Below are positions 26,911 to 35,859 of a DNA stretch of 64,000 nucleotides, one piece after another. The notes below the pieces were generated by a model. The model ran no database searches and was not told the DNA's origin. It saw nothing but the letters and a program-made list of their open reading frames with translations. Source of the DNA: Cryptosporangium arvum DSM 44712 (GTDB lineage: Bacteria > Actinomycetota > Actinomycetes > Mycobacteriales > Cryptosporangiaceae); NCBI RefSeq assembly GCF_000585375.1, contig NZ_KK073874.1:5662067-5726066 (forward strand), given 5' to 3'. Each line of letters begins with the position of its first letter. Positions within the stretch are counted from its first letter, which is position 1. A program made the position numbers and the translations under genes.

Positions 26911-28001
26911 CACGCTCGGTCATCGTCGTCGGAGCGGGCGTACTGGGCTGCGCCCTCGCCGATGAACTCATCCGCCGGGGCGCCACCGTCACGGTCGTCG
27001 ACGCCGCCGAAGCCGGCTCCGGAACCAGCGCGGCCACGTTCGCCTGGATCAACGCCCACAACAAGGCGCCGGAGGCGTACCGGCGGCTCAACGTCCTGGG
27101 CCTCGAGGCCCACCAGCGCGCGGCCGAGCGGTGGTTCCACCGGTCCGGCACGATCGAGCTGGCCCACAGCGGCGCGCAGCTGGACGCCGTCGCCCGGAAG
27201 GTGCGGCGGTTCACCGGCCTCGGTTACGCGGCCGAGTTGCTCACGCCGTCCGCCCTGCTCGCGCTCGAGCCGTCGCTCTCCCCGGACGGCCTGGCCGGAG
27301 GCGCCCGCTACGCCGCCGAGGGCTGGATCGACGTCCCGACGATGTGCCTGACGCTGCTGCACCGGGCGATCGCCGCCGGGGCCGTCCACCTCCCCCACCA
27401 CCGCGTCGAGGAGATCCGGGCCGGGCGCGTCGTCACCGACCGGCGGGTGCTCGACGCCGACACCGTCGTCCTCGCCGCGGGCAACGGGTCGCGGGCGCTG
27501 CTGCGCCGCGCCGGGATCGACTTCCCGGTCGCGGACGCGTCGCGGGCCAGCGTCGGGATCATCAGCACCACCGCCCCCGTCGACGCCGGGATCACGCACC
27601 TGGTCCGCGCCGAGGGGATCGCGCTGCGGCCGGCCCGCAACGGTGGCATCACCTACGCCGACCAGCCGACCGGCGGCAAGTGGGCGCTCGACGACCCCCG
27701 CATCTGGACGGTGCCCGCGCTCCTGCTCGACCGGGCCCGCCGGCTGTTCCCCGCGCTCCACCGCACCACGACGCAGAGCGTGGGGCTGGGCACCCGTGTG
27801 CTGCCCGAGGACGGGCTCACGATCGCCGACTGGGTCGGCCCCGACCACCGCACCTACGCCGTCGCGACCCACAGCGGCGTCACGCTCTCGGCTCACCTCG
27901 CCGCGGTCGTCGCCGACGAAGTGCTCACCGGCCGGCGCGACGAGTCCCTGCGCGAGTTCGGGCTGTCCCGGTTCGCGGGGGCCGGGTCACCGGCCCAGTG
28001 A
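26907..28001 (+). CDS. FAD-dependent oxidoreductase (DAO family)
   Basis: 364 residues: GAGVLGCALADELIRRGATVTVVD is the FAD-binding Rossmann segment, followed by TFAWINAHNK near the flavin and THSGVTLSAHLAAVVADEVLTG at the C-terminus. This is the D-amino-acid / glycine oxidase superfamily, which oxidises amines or amino acids and reduces O2 or another acceptor. Coupling to the HutC-type GntR suggests an inducible amine-degradation step. The last 15 bp overlap the convergent peroxidase-like gene. Confidence 0.87.
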   Translation: MTRSVIVVGAGVLGCALADELIRRGATVTVVDAAEAGSGTSAATFAWINAHNKAPEAYRRLNVLGLEAHQRAAERWFHRSGTIELAHSGAQLDAVARKVRRFTGLGYAAELLTPSALLALEPSLSPDGLAGGARYAAEGWIDVPTMCLTLLHRAIAAGAVHLPHHRVEEIRAGRVVTDRRVLDADTVVLAAGNGSRALLRRAGIDFPVADASRASVGIISTTAPVDAGITHLVRAEGIALRPARNGGITYADQPTGGKWALDDPRIWTVPALLLDRARRLFPALHRTTTQSVGLGTRVLPEDGLTIADWVGPDHRTYAVATHSGVTLSAHLAAVVADEVLTGRRDESLREFGLSRFAGAGSPAQ

Positions 28002-28565
28002 GTAGAACTCGTCGTTCGGGCGGAGCGCGCAGAGGTGCGCCAGCCGGTTGGAGGCCGCGAACAGCGCGGTGATCGATCCGACGTCCCAGATCTCGTCGTC
28101 CGTCAGGCCGGCCGCACGCGCCGCACGCAGGTGCGGTTCCCCGAAGCGCTCGGGTTCGCGGCACAGCGCGAGTGCCAGGTCCACGATCGCGCGCTGCCGC
28201 GGCTCGAGGGCACAGCCGTGCGGGTCGAGCGCGACGTGGTCGGCGATCCGCGGGTCCTTCGCCCGGATCCGCAGGATCGCGCCGTGGGCGACCACGCAGT
28301 ACGGACACCGGTTCGCCCCGGACGTGGCGACGACCACCAGCTCCCGCTCCGCTTTCGACAGCCCGTCGTCGGAGTTCATCAGCGCGTCGTGGTAGTCCAG
28401 GAAGGCCCGGAGCTCGGCCGGCCGGCGCCCGAGGGCCCGGAAGATGTTCGGCAGGAAACCGGTCTTCTCCGCGATCGGCGTGAGCCGCTCACGCAGATCC
28501 TCCGGCAGGTCCGCCAGCTCGACCTCGCCGAACCGGCTCACGGGCTGCTCGCTCTGCATCGCCAT
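27987..28565 (-). CDS. Peroxidase-related (AhpD-like, carboxymuconolactone decarboxylase fold) enzyme
   Basis: 192 residues, all helical. The catalytic motif NRCPYCVVAHG is the AhpD-type CxxC-x3-H, preceded by LSKAERELVVVATSGA. It resembles the 'uncharacterised peroxidase-related' group, which uses the CxxC to reduce peroxides or to relay thiol electrons. No adjacent AhpC is present. ATG 28565 is preceded by AGGACGG. Confidence 0.85.
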   Translation of the reverse strand: MAMQSEQPVSRFGEVELADLPEDLRERLTPIAEKTGFLPNIFRALGRRPAELRAFLDYHDALMNSDDGLSKAERELVVVATSGANRCPYCVVAHGAILRIRAKDPRIADHVALDPHGCALEPRQRAIVDLALALCREPERFGEPHLRAARAAGLTDDEIWDVGSITALFAASNRLAHLCALRPNDEFYSLGR

Positions 28566-28680
28566 CCGTCCTGCTTACCCGACGATCGGCCGGGAGCGAT
28601 TCCCGGCGGGGAATTGTCCGCCGTCCGCCCGATGCGCAGAGTCGAGCCGTCCGCGTTTCCCGGCTCCTCCGGAGGTCCTC

Positions 28681-29097
28681 ATGTCCGCTGCCGCACAAGC
28701 TCTCGCCGATCGTTACGCGGCGGTGTGGAACGAACCCGACGCCGACCGGCGGCGGGCCCGGATCGCCGCGTTGTGGGCTCCGGACGGCGTCCACGTCCTG
28801 CACCCGCCGGAGGACCTCCGCAAGGCCGCGGCCGAGCTGGGTTTCGACCGGGCCGTCCTGGAGGCGCGCGGGTCGGAGGCCCTCGAAGTCCGCGTCCGCC
28901 GGGCGTACGACTCGTTCGTCGCGCCCGGGGCGTACCGGTTCCGGGCCCGGCCGGACGCGGAGCGCCTCGCCGACGTCGTGAAATTCCACTGGGAGATGGT
29001 GGGCCACGACGACGGCGAGGTGGCGGCCGTCGGGTGCGAGATCCTGGTGCTCGACCACGACGACCGGATCGCCCGCGACTACCAGTTCGTCGAGTAG
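28681..29097 (+). CDS. SnoaL / nuclear-transport-factor-2-like protein
   Basis: 138 residues with the NTF2-like cone fold: LADRYAAVWNEPDADRRRARIAALWAPDG at the start and a C-terminal strand VAAVGCEILVLDHDDRIARDYQFVE. Family members are small isomerases, hydrolases or ligand-binding proteins. No catalytic residues are certain. ATG 28681 follows GGAGGTCCTC. It is convergent with the glycosidase. Confidence 0.8.
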   Translation: MSAAAQALADRYAAVWNEPDADRRRARIAALWAPDGVHVLHPPEDLRKAAAELGFDRAVLEARGSEALEVRVRRAYDSFVAPGAYRFRARPDAERLADVVKFHWEMVGHDDGEVAAVGCEILVLDHDDRIARDYQFVE

Positions 29098-29102
29098 GTC
29101 GC

Positions 29103-30290
29103 TCAGAGTCGCTGCAGCGAGCCGAAAGCCTGCCGGATCGCGGCGAGGGCGTGCAGCTGCGGTTTGGCGGTGCCGTCGGGCTCGATCATCCGGAAGCCGT
29201 ACTGGTGGCCGTAGGAGTCCGACGGCGTCTTGTACGCGCAGTAGACGACGCCGAGCTTCACCTGCGGCCACTGCTGCCAGGCCAGGTAGAACGAGCGGGA
29301 CAGGTAGGACGCGGCGGTGGCGTCGTCCGGCACGCCGAACAGCCAGACCTGCCCGGCCGGCACGGTGGCGTTCGAGTGCACGCTGAACCCGAACTCGGTC
29401 CACCAGATCGGCTTCGCGCCGTCGCCGTTCGCGGCCATCAGGTTGATGATCGCGGGCATGTTCGTCATCCGGGCCTTGCCGGTGATGTCGGTCGACTCCG
29501 GCGGCTTCGTCTGGTTGCCCTGGTAGGGGTGCACACCCATGATGTCGAAGTAGCCGCCCGCGCCGAGCGCGTAGCAGTCGCGGATGAACCCGTCGTCGGT
29601 CTGCGACGGGCCGCCGAAGATCACCGGCACCGTCGAGCGGCCGGCCTTGATCGCGGCGTAGGACGCCTTGAGCAGCGGCACGTACTTCACCGCCCGCTGG
29701 TAGGCGTCGCTGATGCCGACGAACTCCGACAGGTTCGGCTCGTTCCACACCTCGATCGCGGCGATCTTCGCGCCGTAGGTCTGCGCGACGAACGTCAGCC
29801 ACGGCTTGATCGAGTTCGGGTCGGCCGGGTACTGCTTCACCTCGCTGCCGGTGCCCGGCCGCGACCACGCCGGCGACTGGTGCACGGTCAGGAAGATCTG
29901 CATACCCCGGGCCCGCACGGCGTCGATCACCGTGGCCAGTCGCTTGTGGTACCACTGGTTCGGGTCGGGGGCGGCGTTCGTCGGCTGCGCCGACGACCAG
30001 CCCACGTCGGTGCGGATCATCTGGACGCCCTGCGCCGCGAGCGTGTCCAGGTGCCTGGTGAACATCGCGTTCGGCGTCAGGCCGTTCCAGTACATCTCCC
30101 ACGTGCCGTGGAACTGCGCCCCCACCACCGGGGGCGCCGGGTTCGCGGCCGGCACCACGAGTGCCTGGCTACCGGCTTCCTCGCGCACGGGCGCCGGGAG
30201 GTCGCTGCCCACGGACTCGCCGACGATCGCCGCGCCCACGACGACCGGCACGGTCACCGCGGCCGCGCCCAACAGAGATCGGCGGTTCAT
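29103..30290 (-). CDS. Tat-exported glycoside hydrolase, clan GH-A
   Basis: 395 residues. A twin-arginine signal (MNRRSLLGAAAVTVPVVVGA) is followed by a TIM barrel. The acid/base Glu is in EVWNEPNL and the nucleophile Glu in WWTEFGFS, as in GH5/GH39-like families; HPYQGN and WYHK flank the cleft. It is probably secreted, acting on a beta-linked polysaccharide or glycoside. The exact family cannot be set by eye. ATG 30290 follows AGGAGAA, and a TTG one codon upstream is less likely. Confidence 0.87.
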   Translation of the reverse strand: MNRRSLLGAAAVTVPVVVGAAIVGESVGSDLPAPVREEAGSQALVVPAANPAPPVVGAQFHGTWEMYWNGLTPNAMFTRHLDTLAAQGVQMIRTDVGWSSAQPTNAAPDPNQWYHKRLATVIDAVRARGMQIFLTVHQSPAWSRPGTGSEVKQYPADPNSIKPWLTFVAQTYGAKIAAIEVWNEPNLSEFVGISDAYQRAVKYVPLLKASYAAIKAGRSTVPVIFGGPSQTDDGFIRDCYALGAGGYFDIMGVHPYQGNQTKPPESTDITGKARMTNMPAIINLMAANGDGAKPIWWTEFGFSVHSNATVPAGQVWLFGVPDDATAASYLSRSFYLAWQQWPQVKLGVVYCAYKTPSDSYGHQYGFRMIEPDGTAKPQLHALAAIRQAFGSLQRL

Positions 30291-30394
30291 CAACGTGTTC
30301 TCCTGACGGGTGGTCCGACGTCAGAAGTCGCATCGTCCGACGTCGCCCCCGTCCGAGTGCCGACCGGGAGCGCTCCGGGTGCGGCCGGGTGGCG

Positions 30395-31243
30395 CTACCC
30401 GCCGGGCAACTCCGCGGCGAGCGCACGCAGGTGCACCGCCGCCCACGAGCGGAACGGCCTCCAAGCGTCGGCGACGTCGCCGAGCGTGACTCCCGCGCCG
30501 TAGCGGCGGACGATCTCCGCGTCGAGACGGCGCTCCGCGCGTGGTACGACGTCGACGGCGTTCGCGCCGCGGATCAGGATGAGGTCGGTGGCGAACGGCC
30601 CGACGCCGGTGATCGACGCCAGCCGGGCCCGCGCGTCGTCCTCGGGGAGTCCGCGCAGCTCGGGGCCGTACAGGAGGCCGCCGAGCGCGGCGCGGGCGAC
30701 CGCGACGAGGTACTCCCCCTTCCGCCCGGGGACCGTCAGCCGCCCGTCCTCGATCGCGGCGATCAGGTCGGCGGGCGCCGGGAACGCGCCGTCGCGCCCG
30801 TGCTCGGCGATGACGCGCGCACGCAGCCGGGCCGCGTCGGACACCCGGGACCGCTGGGACAGCACCGCCCAGGCCGCGGCCTCGTACGGCGAGTGGAACC
30901 CGCACGGCCGGAACCCGGGCAGCGCGCGCCGCGCCGCCGCGATCACGGGGTCCCGGTCGCCGACGGCCGGCCAGCCGCTCGCGTCGACGTCCAGGGACAG
31001 GAACCGGGCCACCTGCCCGGCCGCGGCGTCCAGGTCACCCTCCCCCGAGAGCTCCAGGCCGGCGGTGCTCCCGTGCTGGGTGACCCGGGCCGAGACCGGC
31101 GTCCAGTCGGCCTCGCTCAGGAACCGGGCGTCGAGAACGTCGGGGTCGCCGCCGGACGGGAGCGCGGCGGGTGCGAACTCCTCCCAGAACCGCTTGCTCG
31201 TCCGCAGCGACCACGGACCCACGACCTCGAGCGTCGTCCTCAT
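30395..31243 (-). CDS. AlkA-like DNA-3-methyladenine glycosylase (HhH-GPD), altered active site
   Basis: 282 residues. The HhH-GPD core is visible: FHSPYEAAAWAVLSQR, then the hairpin ITGVGPFATDLILIRGANAVDVV. The base-flipping Asp that follows in AlkA-type enzymes is missing; the stretch reads VVPRAERRLDAEI, with Arg-Ala where an Asp is expected. It may be a low-activity or repurposed glycosylase, or use a nearby acidic residue. Its ATG overlaps the VOC stop by 4 bp (ATGA), so the two form an operon under the MarR at 31679. Confidence 0.75.
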   Translation of the reverse strand: MRTTLEVVGPWSLRTSKRFWEEFAPAALPSGGDPDVLDARFLSEADWTPVSARVTQHGSTAGLELSGEGDLDAAAGQVARFLSLDVDASGWPAVGDRDPVIAAARRALPGFRPCGFHSPYEAAAWAVLSQRSRVSDAARLRARVIAEHGRDGAFPAPADLIAAIEDGRLTVPGRKGEYLVAVARAALGGLLYGPELRGLPEDDARARLASITGVGPFATDLILIRGANAVDVVPRAERRLDAEIVRRYGAGVTLGDVADAWRPFRSWAAVHLRALAAELPGG

Positions 31244-31608
31244 GCCTTGGAGTGGATCGTGACGACGTAGCCGTCGGGGTCGCGGAACGCGAACGTGAGC
31301 CCGAACGGCCCCTCGAACGGCTCCTGCTCGATCGGCACGCCCTGCTCGGCCAGCCGGGCGTGGACGCCGGCCGCGTCGTCGTTGTGGAACCACACCCCGA
31401 CGCCGGCGCCGAGCTGCCCGAGGGCGTCGAGGTCCGTTCCGGGCAGCGGGTCGCGGACCGCGAACGCCCCGTTGCCGGCGGAGAACGCGGACGCGTGGGG
31501 GTTCGGGTCGGGGAGCCGGTTGAGCCCCACGAGTTCCTGGTAGAAGCGCGCGGACGCCTCGCGGTCGCGCACCTGGAAGGACACGAAGTCGGGTCCGATG
31601 GTCGTCAT
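31240..31608 (-). CDS. VOC-family protein (glyoxalase fold)
   Basis: 122 residues in two beta-alpha-beta-beta-beta units: VSFQVRDREASARFYQELVGL and GVGVWFHNDDAAGVHARLAEQG, ending TFAFRDPDGYVVTIHSKA. Metal ligands are not obvious, so it could be a dioxygenase, a lyase or a binding protein. It is first in a two-gene operon with the DNA glycosylase and divergent from the MarR gene over 70 bp, with operators between them. Confidence 0.85.
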   Translation of the reverse strand: MTTIGPDFVSFQVRDREASARFYQELVGLNRLPDPNPHASAFSAGNGAFAVRDPLPGTDLDALGQLGAGVGVWFHNDDAAGVHARLAEQGVPIEQEPFEGPFGLTFAFRDPDGYVVTIHSKA

Positions 31609-31631
31609 GGCGGTGGTCCTCTCGTTGATTC

Positions 31632-31679
31632 AGTGTCAATATACTGACACTCAATCAGAGCAGTGTCAAACTGTTGACA
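31632..31679. promoter_or_regulatory. Two MarR operators in divergent promoter
   Basis: AGTGTCA-atatac-TGACACT (31632-31651) has perfect 7-bp arms. TGTCAA-actg-TTGACA (31664-31679) has perfect 6-bp arms and ends on the A of the MarR start codon. Centres are 30 bp apart. A near-consensus -10 TATACT (31640-31645) is inside the first site, so binding would block the MarR gene directly, and probably the VOC operon too. Confidence 0.8.
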
Positions 31680-32104
31680 TGACGGCGAGCGAGAAGCTGG
31701 GTGTGTTGATCAAAGAGACGCAGGCGATCCTGCATCAGCGGATGGACGAGGTGCTCCGGCCGCTCGGGCTGACCGTGCCGCAGTACGCCTGCCTGCAGGC
31801 CCTGCACGACACCCCCGGCATCACCGGGTCGGAGCTCGCCCGGCGGGTGTTCGTGTCCCGCCAGTCGACGAACATCGTCCTGCAGGGCCTGGAGAAGCGA
31901 GGGCTGATCGTCCGCTCCGAGGACCAGGGCCCCCGGCGCGAGCGCGCCACCGAACTCACCGACACCGCGGTCGCGCTCCTCGGCCAGGCCCGGGCCGGCG
32001 TCGCCGCGGTGGCCGTCCGGATGACCGGTGGTCTCTCCCCCGCCGACGCCGACCGGCTGCACGCCCTGCTCAGCACCTGCCGCGACGCGCTCGCGGGCCC
32101 GTGA
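31679..32104 (+). CDS. MarR-family transcriptional regulator
   Basis: 141 residues, winged helix at about 30-100 (LTVPQYACLQALHDTPGITGSELARR, then VFVSRQSTNIVLQGLEKRGLIVR). It is divergent from the VOC / DNA-glycosylase operon with two palindromes in the 70-bp gap, the second overlapping its own start. It probably represses itself and the operon. The inducer is unknown; pairing with a DNA-repair gene hints at electrophile or alkylation stress. Confidence 0.9.
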   Translation: MTASEKLGVLIKETQAILHQRMDEVLRPLGLTVPQYACLQALHDTPGITGSELARRVFVSRQSTNIVLQGLEKRGLIVRSEDQGPRRERATELTDTAVALLGQARAGVAAVAVRMTGGLSPADADRLHALLSTCRDALAGP

Positions 32105-32114
32105 CCGGCGCGGA

Positions 32115-32757
32115 TCAGTCCTCGATCAGCGCCAGCTGCTCGCTGATCTCCCCCGGGTTGGAGTCCCCGGCCACCTTCTGCAGGAACGGCGTGCGGTCGA
32201 ACACGACGTCGCGGAGCGGCCGCAGCGGCGCCGGCACGTGATGGAAGACCTTGCCGAGCATCCAGGCCTGCTGCAGCGCCCGGCCGACCGCTGCTTCGGC
32301 GGTACCCGGTCACGCAGCACCCAGCGCTGCACGTGGGCCGGGTCGGTGGCCGCGATCAGCCCCGGTAACGGCGCCGGGAATCCGCCGGCCAGCGCCGCGG
32401 CGAGCCGGTGCGGATCCGGCGGCGGCGATGCGGCGGGGTCGGTCGCGATGAGCACCCACCACTGGTGTCCGCCGGGATCGAGGTCCAGCTGCCCTGCACG
32501 GTGGGGCCGTGGGTGAGCACGCACGAGTTCGGCGTGGTGCCCGCCACCTCGGCGTAGGTGTACCCGCCGACGATGTGCCGCCGGTGCTCGCGCTTCGGCG
32601 AGTCGCCCCAGAGCGTGCGCCGGACGAGGCAGTCGATGCCGTCGGCACCGATCAGTACGTCGTGTTCGGCGGTGGTCCCGTCCGCGAAGTGCACCTGTCC
32701 GAGCGCGGCTACGAGGTCCGGCGCCGGGGATCGCGCTACAGCCAGGGCCTCGGCCAC
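32115..32757 (-). pseudogene. FAD-dependent monooxygenase (PheA/TfdB type) relic
   Basis: Three consecutive frames each carry a piece of a PF01494 flavin monooxygenase. The first has VLIGADGIDCLVRRTLWGDSP (about 32715-32490). The second has GGHQWWVLIATDP to HVQRWVLRDR (about 32480-32290). The third has GKVFHHVPAPLRPLRDVVFD to a stop at 32115. The N-terminal GxGxxG domain is gone, and the second FAD motif (GDAAH-type), expected between the last two pieces, is deleted. It cannot make an active enzyme. Confidence 0.8.
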
Positions 32758-32945
32758 GCGTTCGTCGAGCTGCTCGCGCCGCTGGGCCTCTCCGACGCCG
32801 CCGCGTGGGCCTGTTTCGACACCGTCTTCGCCGCCGTGATCCTGCGTGTCGCATCTGGACCGGCTTCGCGACCCCGCATCCGGAGGACGAGGACACGTTC
32901 GTCGCCCGCCTCGGCGACATCGCCGTGCACTACCTGATCAGCTAG
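32690..32945 (+). pseudogene. Unidentified regulator-like relic
   Basis: On the plus strand, RYSQGLGHAFVELLAPLGLSD continues to CFDTVFAAV. Then, after a frame change near 32850, RIWTGFATPHPEDEDTFVAR follows, ending HYLIS with a stop at 32943-32945. Composition and helix pattern look like the C-terminal ligand domain of a TetR-like regulator, but the N-terminus is missing and replaced by antisense monooxygenase sequence. The family assignment is weak. From 32946 to 33100 I see nothing else. Confidence 0.45.
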
Positions 32946-33100
32946 GGTCGCGGGCCACCGGTGGGGTGAGGACGCGCTGACCGGCGACGCGGCACCTGGT
33001 GGGTCCCGCACCGCAGTGCTGAATCGGGTGTTCCAGTGGATTTCCAGTGGCCTGCGGTCTCATCTCAGCCGTGCGGGAACAGCGCGATGAGGAGGTCCCG

Positions 33101-33382
33101 GTGACGACTGACCCGGTACGAGCACGAGCCGTCCGGCAAGTGCGCAGGAAACGCGGTCTGCAGGTGCACGCCCTGTGGTTCGTGCTGGTGACCCTGGTGC
33201 TGATCGTGGTCTGGTTGATCTGGCTGCGGTCGATCTTCTTCTGGCCGCTGACCGGGCTGCTGCCGTGGGCGGCCGGGCTCGCGTTCCACGCCTGGGCGGT
33301 CTACCACCCGTCCGAGCTCGACGACGCCCGCATCGAGCGGGAGATGGACCGGCTGCACCGTCGCCGGCCCGGCCCGGACTGA
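33101..33382 (+). CDS. Small 2TM-domain membrane protein
   Basis: 93 residues from GTG 33101, which has AGGAGG five bases upstream. A basic N-terminus (RAVRQVRRKRGLQVH) precedes two helices (about 26-46 and 49-66). The tail has REMDRLHRR. This matches the small 2TM domain (PF13239) often attached to sensor kinases, here free-standing. It ends 2 bp before the flavoprotein fusion, so it is co-transcribed and might tether that enzyme or its lipid substrate at the membrane. Confidence 0.75.
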   Translation: MTTDPVRARAVRQVRRKRGLQVHALWFVLVTLVLIVVWLIWLRSIFFWPLTGLLPWAAGLAFHAWAVYHPSELDDARIEREMDRLHRRRPGPD

Positions 33383-33384
33383 CC

Positions 33385-35859
33385 GTGGAGAGATACGACG
33401 CCGTCGTGATCGGGTCGGGCCTCGGCGGGCTGGCCGCGGCCCGGGCGCTCGCGCAGTTCGGCTCCGCCCGGGTGCTCGTCCTGGAACAGCACTACACGCT
33501 GGGCGGGATGACCCACGAGTTCTCCCGCGACGGGCGCTTCGAGTTCCCGACCGGAATGCACTACCTGGGCGCGGGCTCCGAGCCGTTCCTGGCGTTCCTC
33601 ACCGACGGGAGGGCCCAGTTCGCGCCGCTGCCGGACGAATTCGAGGTACTGCACTTCGAGGACTTCGAGTTCTCGGTCCCGGCGTCCGGAGAGCGGTTCC
33701 GGGCCCGGCTGAAGGAACGGTTCCCGCGCGAGGCCGGCAACGTCGACCGCTTCTTCACGTCGGTCGCCCGGGCCCGGACCGGTCTGGCCGCCCGCAACGT
33801 GTTCTCCTCGTTCCCGGCGGCGGTCCGCCGGCTCGGGTTCCCGCTCGTCGAACGGCTCTACCCGGCCACTTACCGCACGCTCCAGGACGAGCTGGCGCGC
33901 CACTTCCGCGACCCCGGGATCCGCGCGGTGCTGGCGGCACGCTGGGAGCTGTACGGCACCCCGCCCGACCGGGGCGCGTTCGGCTACCACGCCAGCGTGC
34001 CGATGACCTACTACCTCAACGGCGGCACCCACCCCGTCGGCGGTCCGAAGCAGATCAGCGGGCTGATCATCGAGAGCCTCGAACGGCGCGGTGTGCTGCT
34101 CCGGGCCCGCCAGCGGGTCACCCGGATCCTGACCGAGCGCGGCCGGGCGGCCGGGGTCGAGGTCGAGGACCGCACCACCGGCGACCGGTACGAGGTGCGG
34201 ACGCCGACCGTCGTCTCGGCGATCGGCGTGCGCAACACGTACGCGCTGCTCGGCGCCGAGGTTCCCGCGCTACCGGCGGAGAAGTCCACGCTCATGCTGT
34301 TCGCCGGCTTGAACACGTCGCCGGCGGCGTTCGGTCTGCGCGGCGAGAACCACTGGTTCATCGGGGACGACTCGCTCTACGTCTCGTTCGCGTCGCTCAA
34401 CGACCCCGCGGCCCGCTTCCACACCGTCGAGATCCTGCAGCTGATCGATGCCGACCAGGTCGACGCCTGGCGCGGCACCACCGCGGACACCCGCCCGGCG
34501 GCGTACCGGACGTTCAAGGACGACACCGTACGCCGGCTGATCGGGCGGCTGGACGCACGCTGGCCCGGCTTCGCCGACACCGTCGTGTCCACCGAGCTCG
34601 CCACGCCGCTCTCGTTCGAGACCTACCAGCGCAGCCCGCGCGGGGCGTTCTACGGGCTGTCGGCCACCCCCGAACGCCTCCGCTCGAAGGTCGCCGGCTG
34701 CCGGACACCGGTCAAGGGCGTCGTCGTGGCCGGCCAGGACGCCTGGAACGCCGGTGTGGTCGCGGCCGCGGCCGGTGGCTTCATGGCGGCGAACGCGGTC
34801 CTGAAGCCCCGGCAGGTCGGGGCGCTGTGGCGGGCGATCCGGACTCCGGAGACCGTCACGCCGTGGCGCGGCTACCTGCGGGTGAGCCGGATCGAGCCGT
34901 TGACCCCCACGGTCCGGCGCATCCGCCTCGCTCCCCTGGACGGCGACACGCTGCCGTTCGCGTTCACCGCCGGGCAGTACGTCACGGCCGGACTGCCGGT
35001 CGCGGTGGAGCCGATCGAGCGCTCGTACTCGATCTCGAGCCGCCCCGGCGAGCGGCGTCACCTCGAGATCACGGTGAAACACGAACCGCGGGGGCTCGGC
35101 TCGACGTTCCTGCACGAGGAGCTGGCGACCGGGTTCGCGCTGGCGGTGAGCGGCCCGCACGGCGAGTTCACCTACGCGCCGACGCCCGGCGGCCTGCTGC
35201 TGATCGCCGGTGGCGTCGGCATCACGCCGTTGCTGAGCATGCTGGCCGCGGCCGCCGACGACGGGCACACCGGCCCGATCGTGCTGCTGGCGAGCTTCCG
35301 CAGCGACGAGGAGGTCCTCTTCCGCGAGGAGATCGCGGAACTGCGCCTCCCGGGTCTGCGGGTGTTCCGCTACGGCGCCGGGCACGGCCGGATCGACCGG
35401 GACGCGCTGGAACCGCACGTCGCCGGGGCCTCGCGCGTGCACCTCTGCGGGCCGCCGTCGATGATGCAGGACGTCCTGGACCTGCTCACGACGCTCGGCG
35501 TGCCGCGCGAGGCGATCCGCACCGAGGCGTTCGTGTCCGGACGCAGCGCGCTCACCCGGCGGGAACGCGCCCACGCGATCGCGCTCGCGGCCACGGTGGA
35601 GCGGTTCACGATCACCGCTGACGACGGCGAGTTCCCGTGCCGGCCGGGGCAGACGGTCCTCGACGCCGCGAACGCCGCGCACGTCCCGTTCCCGCAGTCC
35701 TGCGGCGAGGGTGCCTGCGGGACCTGCCGCGTACGGGTGATCTCCGGTTCCTACGAGACCGACACCCGCGGGCTGTTCACCACCGCCGAGCTGGACGCCG
35801 GCTGGCGGCTGGCCTGCCAGACCCTTCCCACCGAGAACCTCCGGATCGGAGCACGATGA
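33385..35859 (+). CDS. CrtI/RetSat-like FAD oxidoreductase fused to ferredoxin reductase and [2Fe-2S] ferredoxin
   Basis: 824 residues in one frame from GTG 33385. Residues 1-475 are a phytoene-desaturase / retinol-saturase-type flavoprotein: VVIGSGLGGLAAARALA, the GGMTHEFSRDGRFEFPTGMHYL substrate side, and a C-terminal FAD closure (GVVVAGQDAWNAGVVAAAAGG). Residues about 494-735 are a ferredoxin-NADP reductase module with FAD motif RSYSIS (545-550) and NADP loop IAGGVGITPLLSML. Residues about 740-824 are a plant-type ferredoxin with Cys 773, 778, 781 (CGEGACGTC) and 811. Electrons could run NADPH to FAD to Fe-S to the saturase flavin. This is an inferred self-sufficient polyene or isoprenoid reductase. 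It is coupled by ATGA to an alpha/beta hydrolase. Confidence 0.88.
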   Translation: MERYDAVVIGSGLGGLAAARALAQFGSARVLVLEQHYTLGGMTHEFSRDGRFEFPTGMHYLGAGSEPFLAFLTDGRAQFAPLPDEFEVLHFEDFEFSVPASGERFRARLKERFPREAGNVDRFFTSVARARTGLAARNVFSSFPAAVRRLGFPLVERLYPATYRTLQDELARHFRDPGIRAVLAARWELYGTPPDRGAFGYHASVPMTYYLNGGTHPVGGPKQISGLIIESLERRGVLLRARQRVTRILTERGRAAGVEVEDRTTGDRYEVRTPTVVSAIGVRNTYALLGAEVPALPAEKSTLMLFAGLNTSPAAFGLRGENHWFIGDDSLYVSFASLNDPAARFHTVEILQLIDADQVDAWRGTTADTRPAAYRTFKDDTVRRLIGRLDARWPGFADTVVSTELATPLSFETYQRSPRGAFYGLSATPERLRSKVAGCRTPVKGVVVAGQDAWNAGVVAAAAGGFMAANAVLKPRQVGALWRAIRTPETVTPWRGYLRVSRIEPLTPTVRRIRLAPLDGDTLPFAFTAGQYVTAGLPVAVEPIERSYSISSRPGERRHLEITVKHEPRGLGSTFLHEELATGFALAVSGPHGEFTYAPTPGGLLLIAGGVGITPLLSMLAAAADDGHTGPIVLLASFRSDEEVLFREEIAELRLPGLRVFRYGAGHGRIDRDALEPHVAGASRVHLCGPPSMMQDVLDLLTTLGVPREAIRTEAFVSGRSALTRRERAHAIALAATVERFTITADDGEFPCRPGQTVLDAANAAHVPFPQSCGEGACGTCRVRVISGSYETDTRGLFTTAELDAGWRLACQTLPTENLRIGAR

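Noticed and set aside
28035-30503. 822-codon plus-strand frame
   Set aside because: Crosses an AhpD-like gene, a SnoaL gene and the glycosidase in wrong frames; composition typical of antisense GC-rich DNA.
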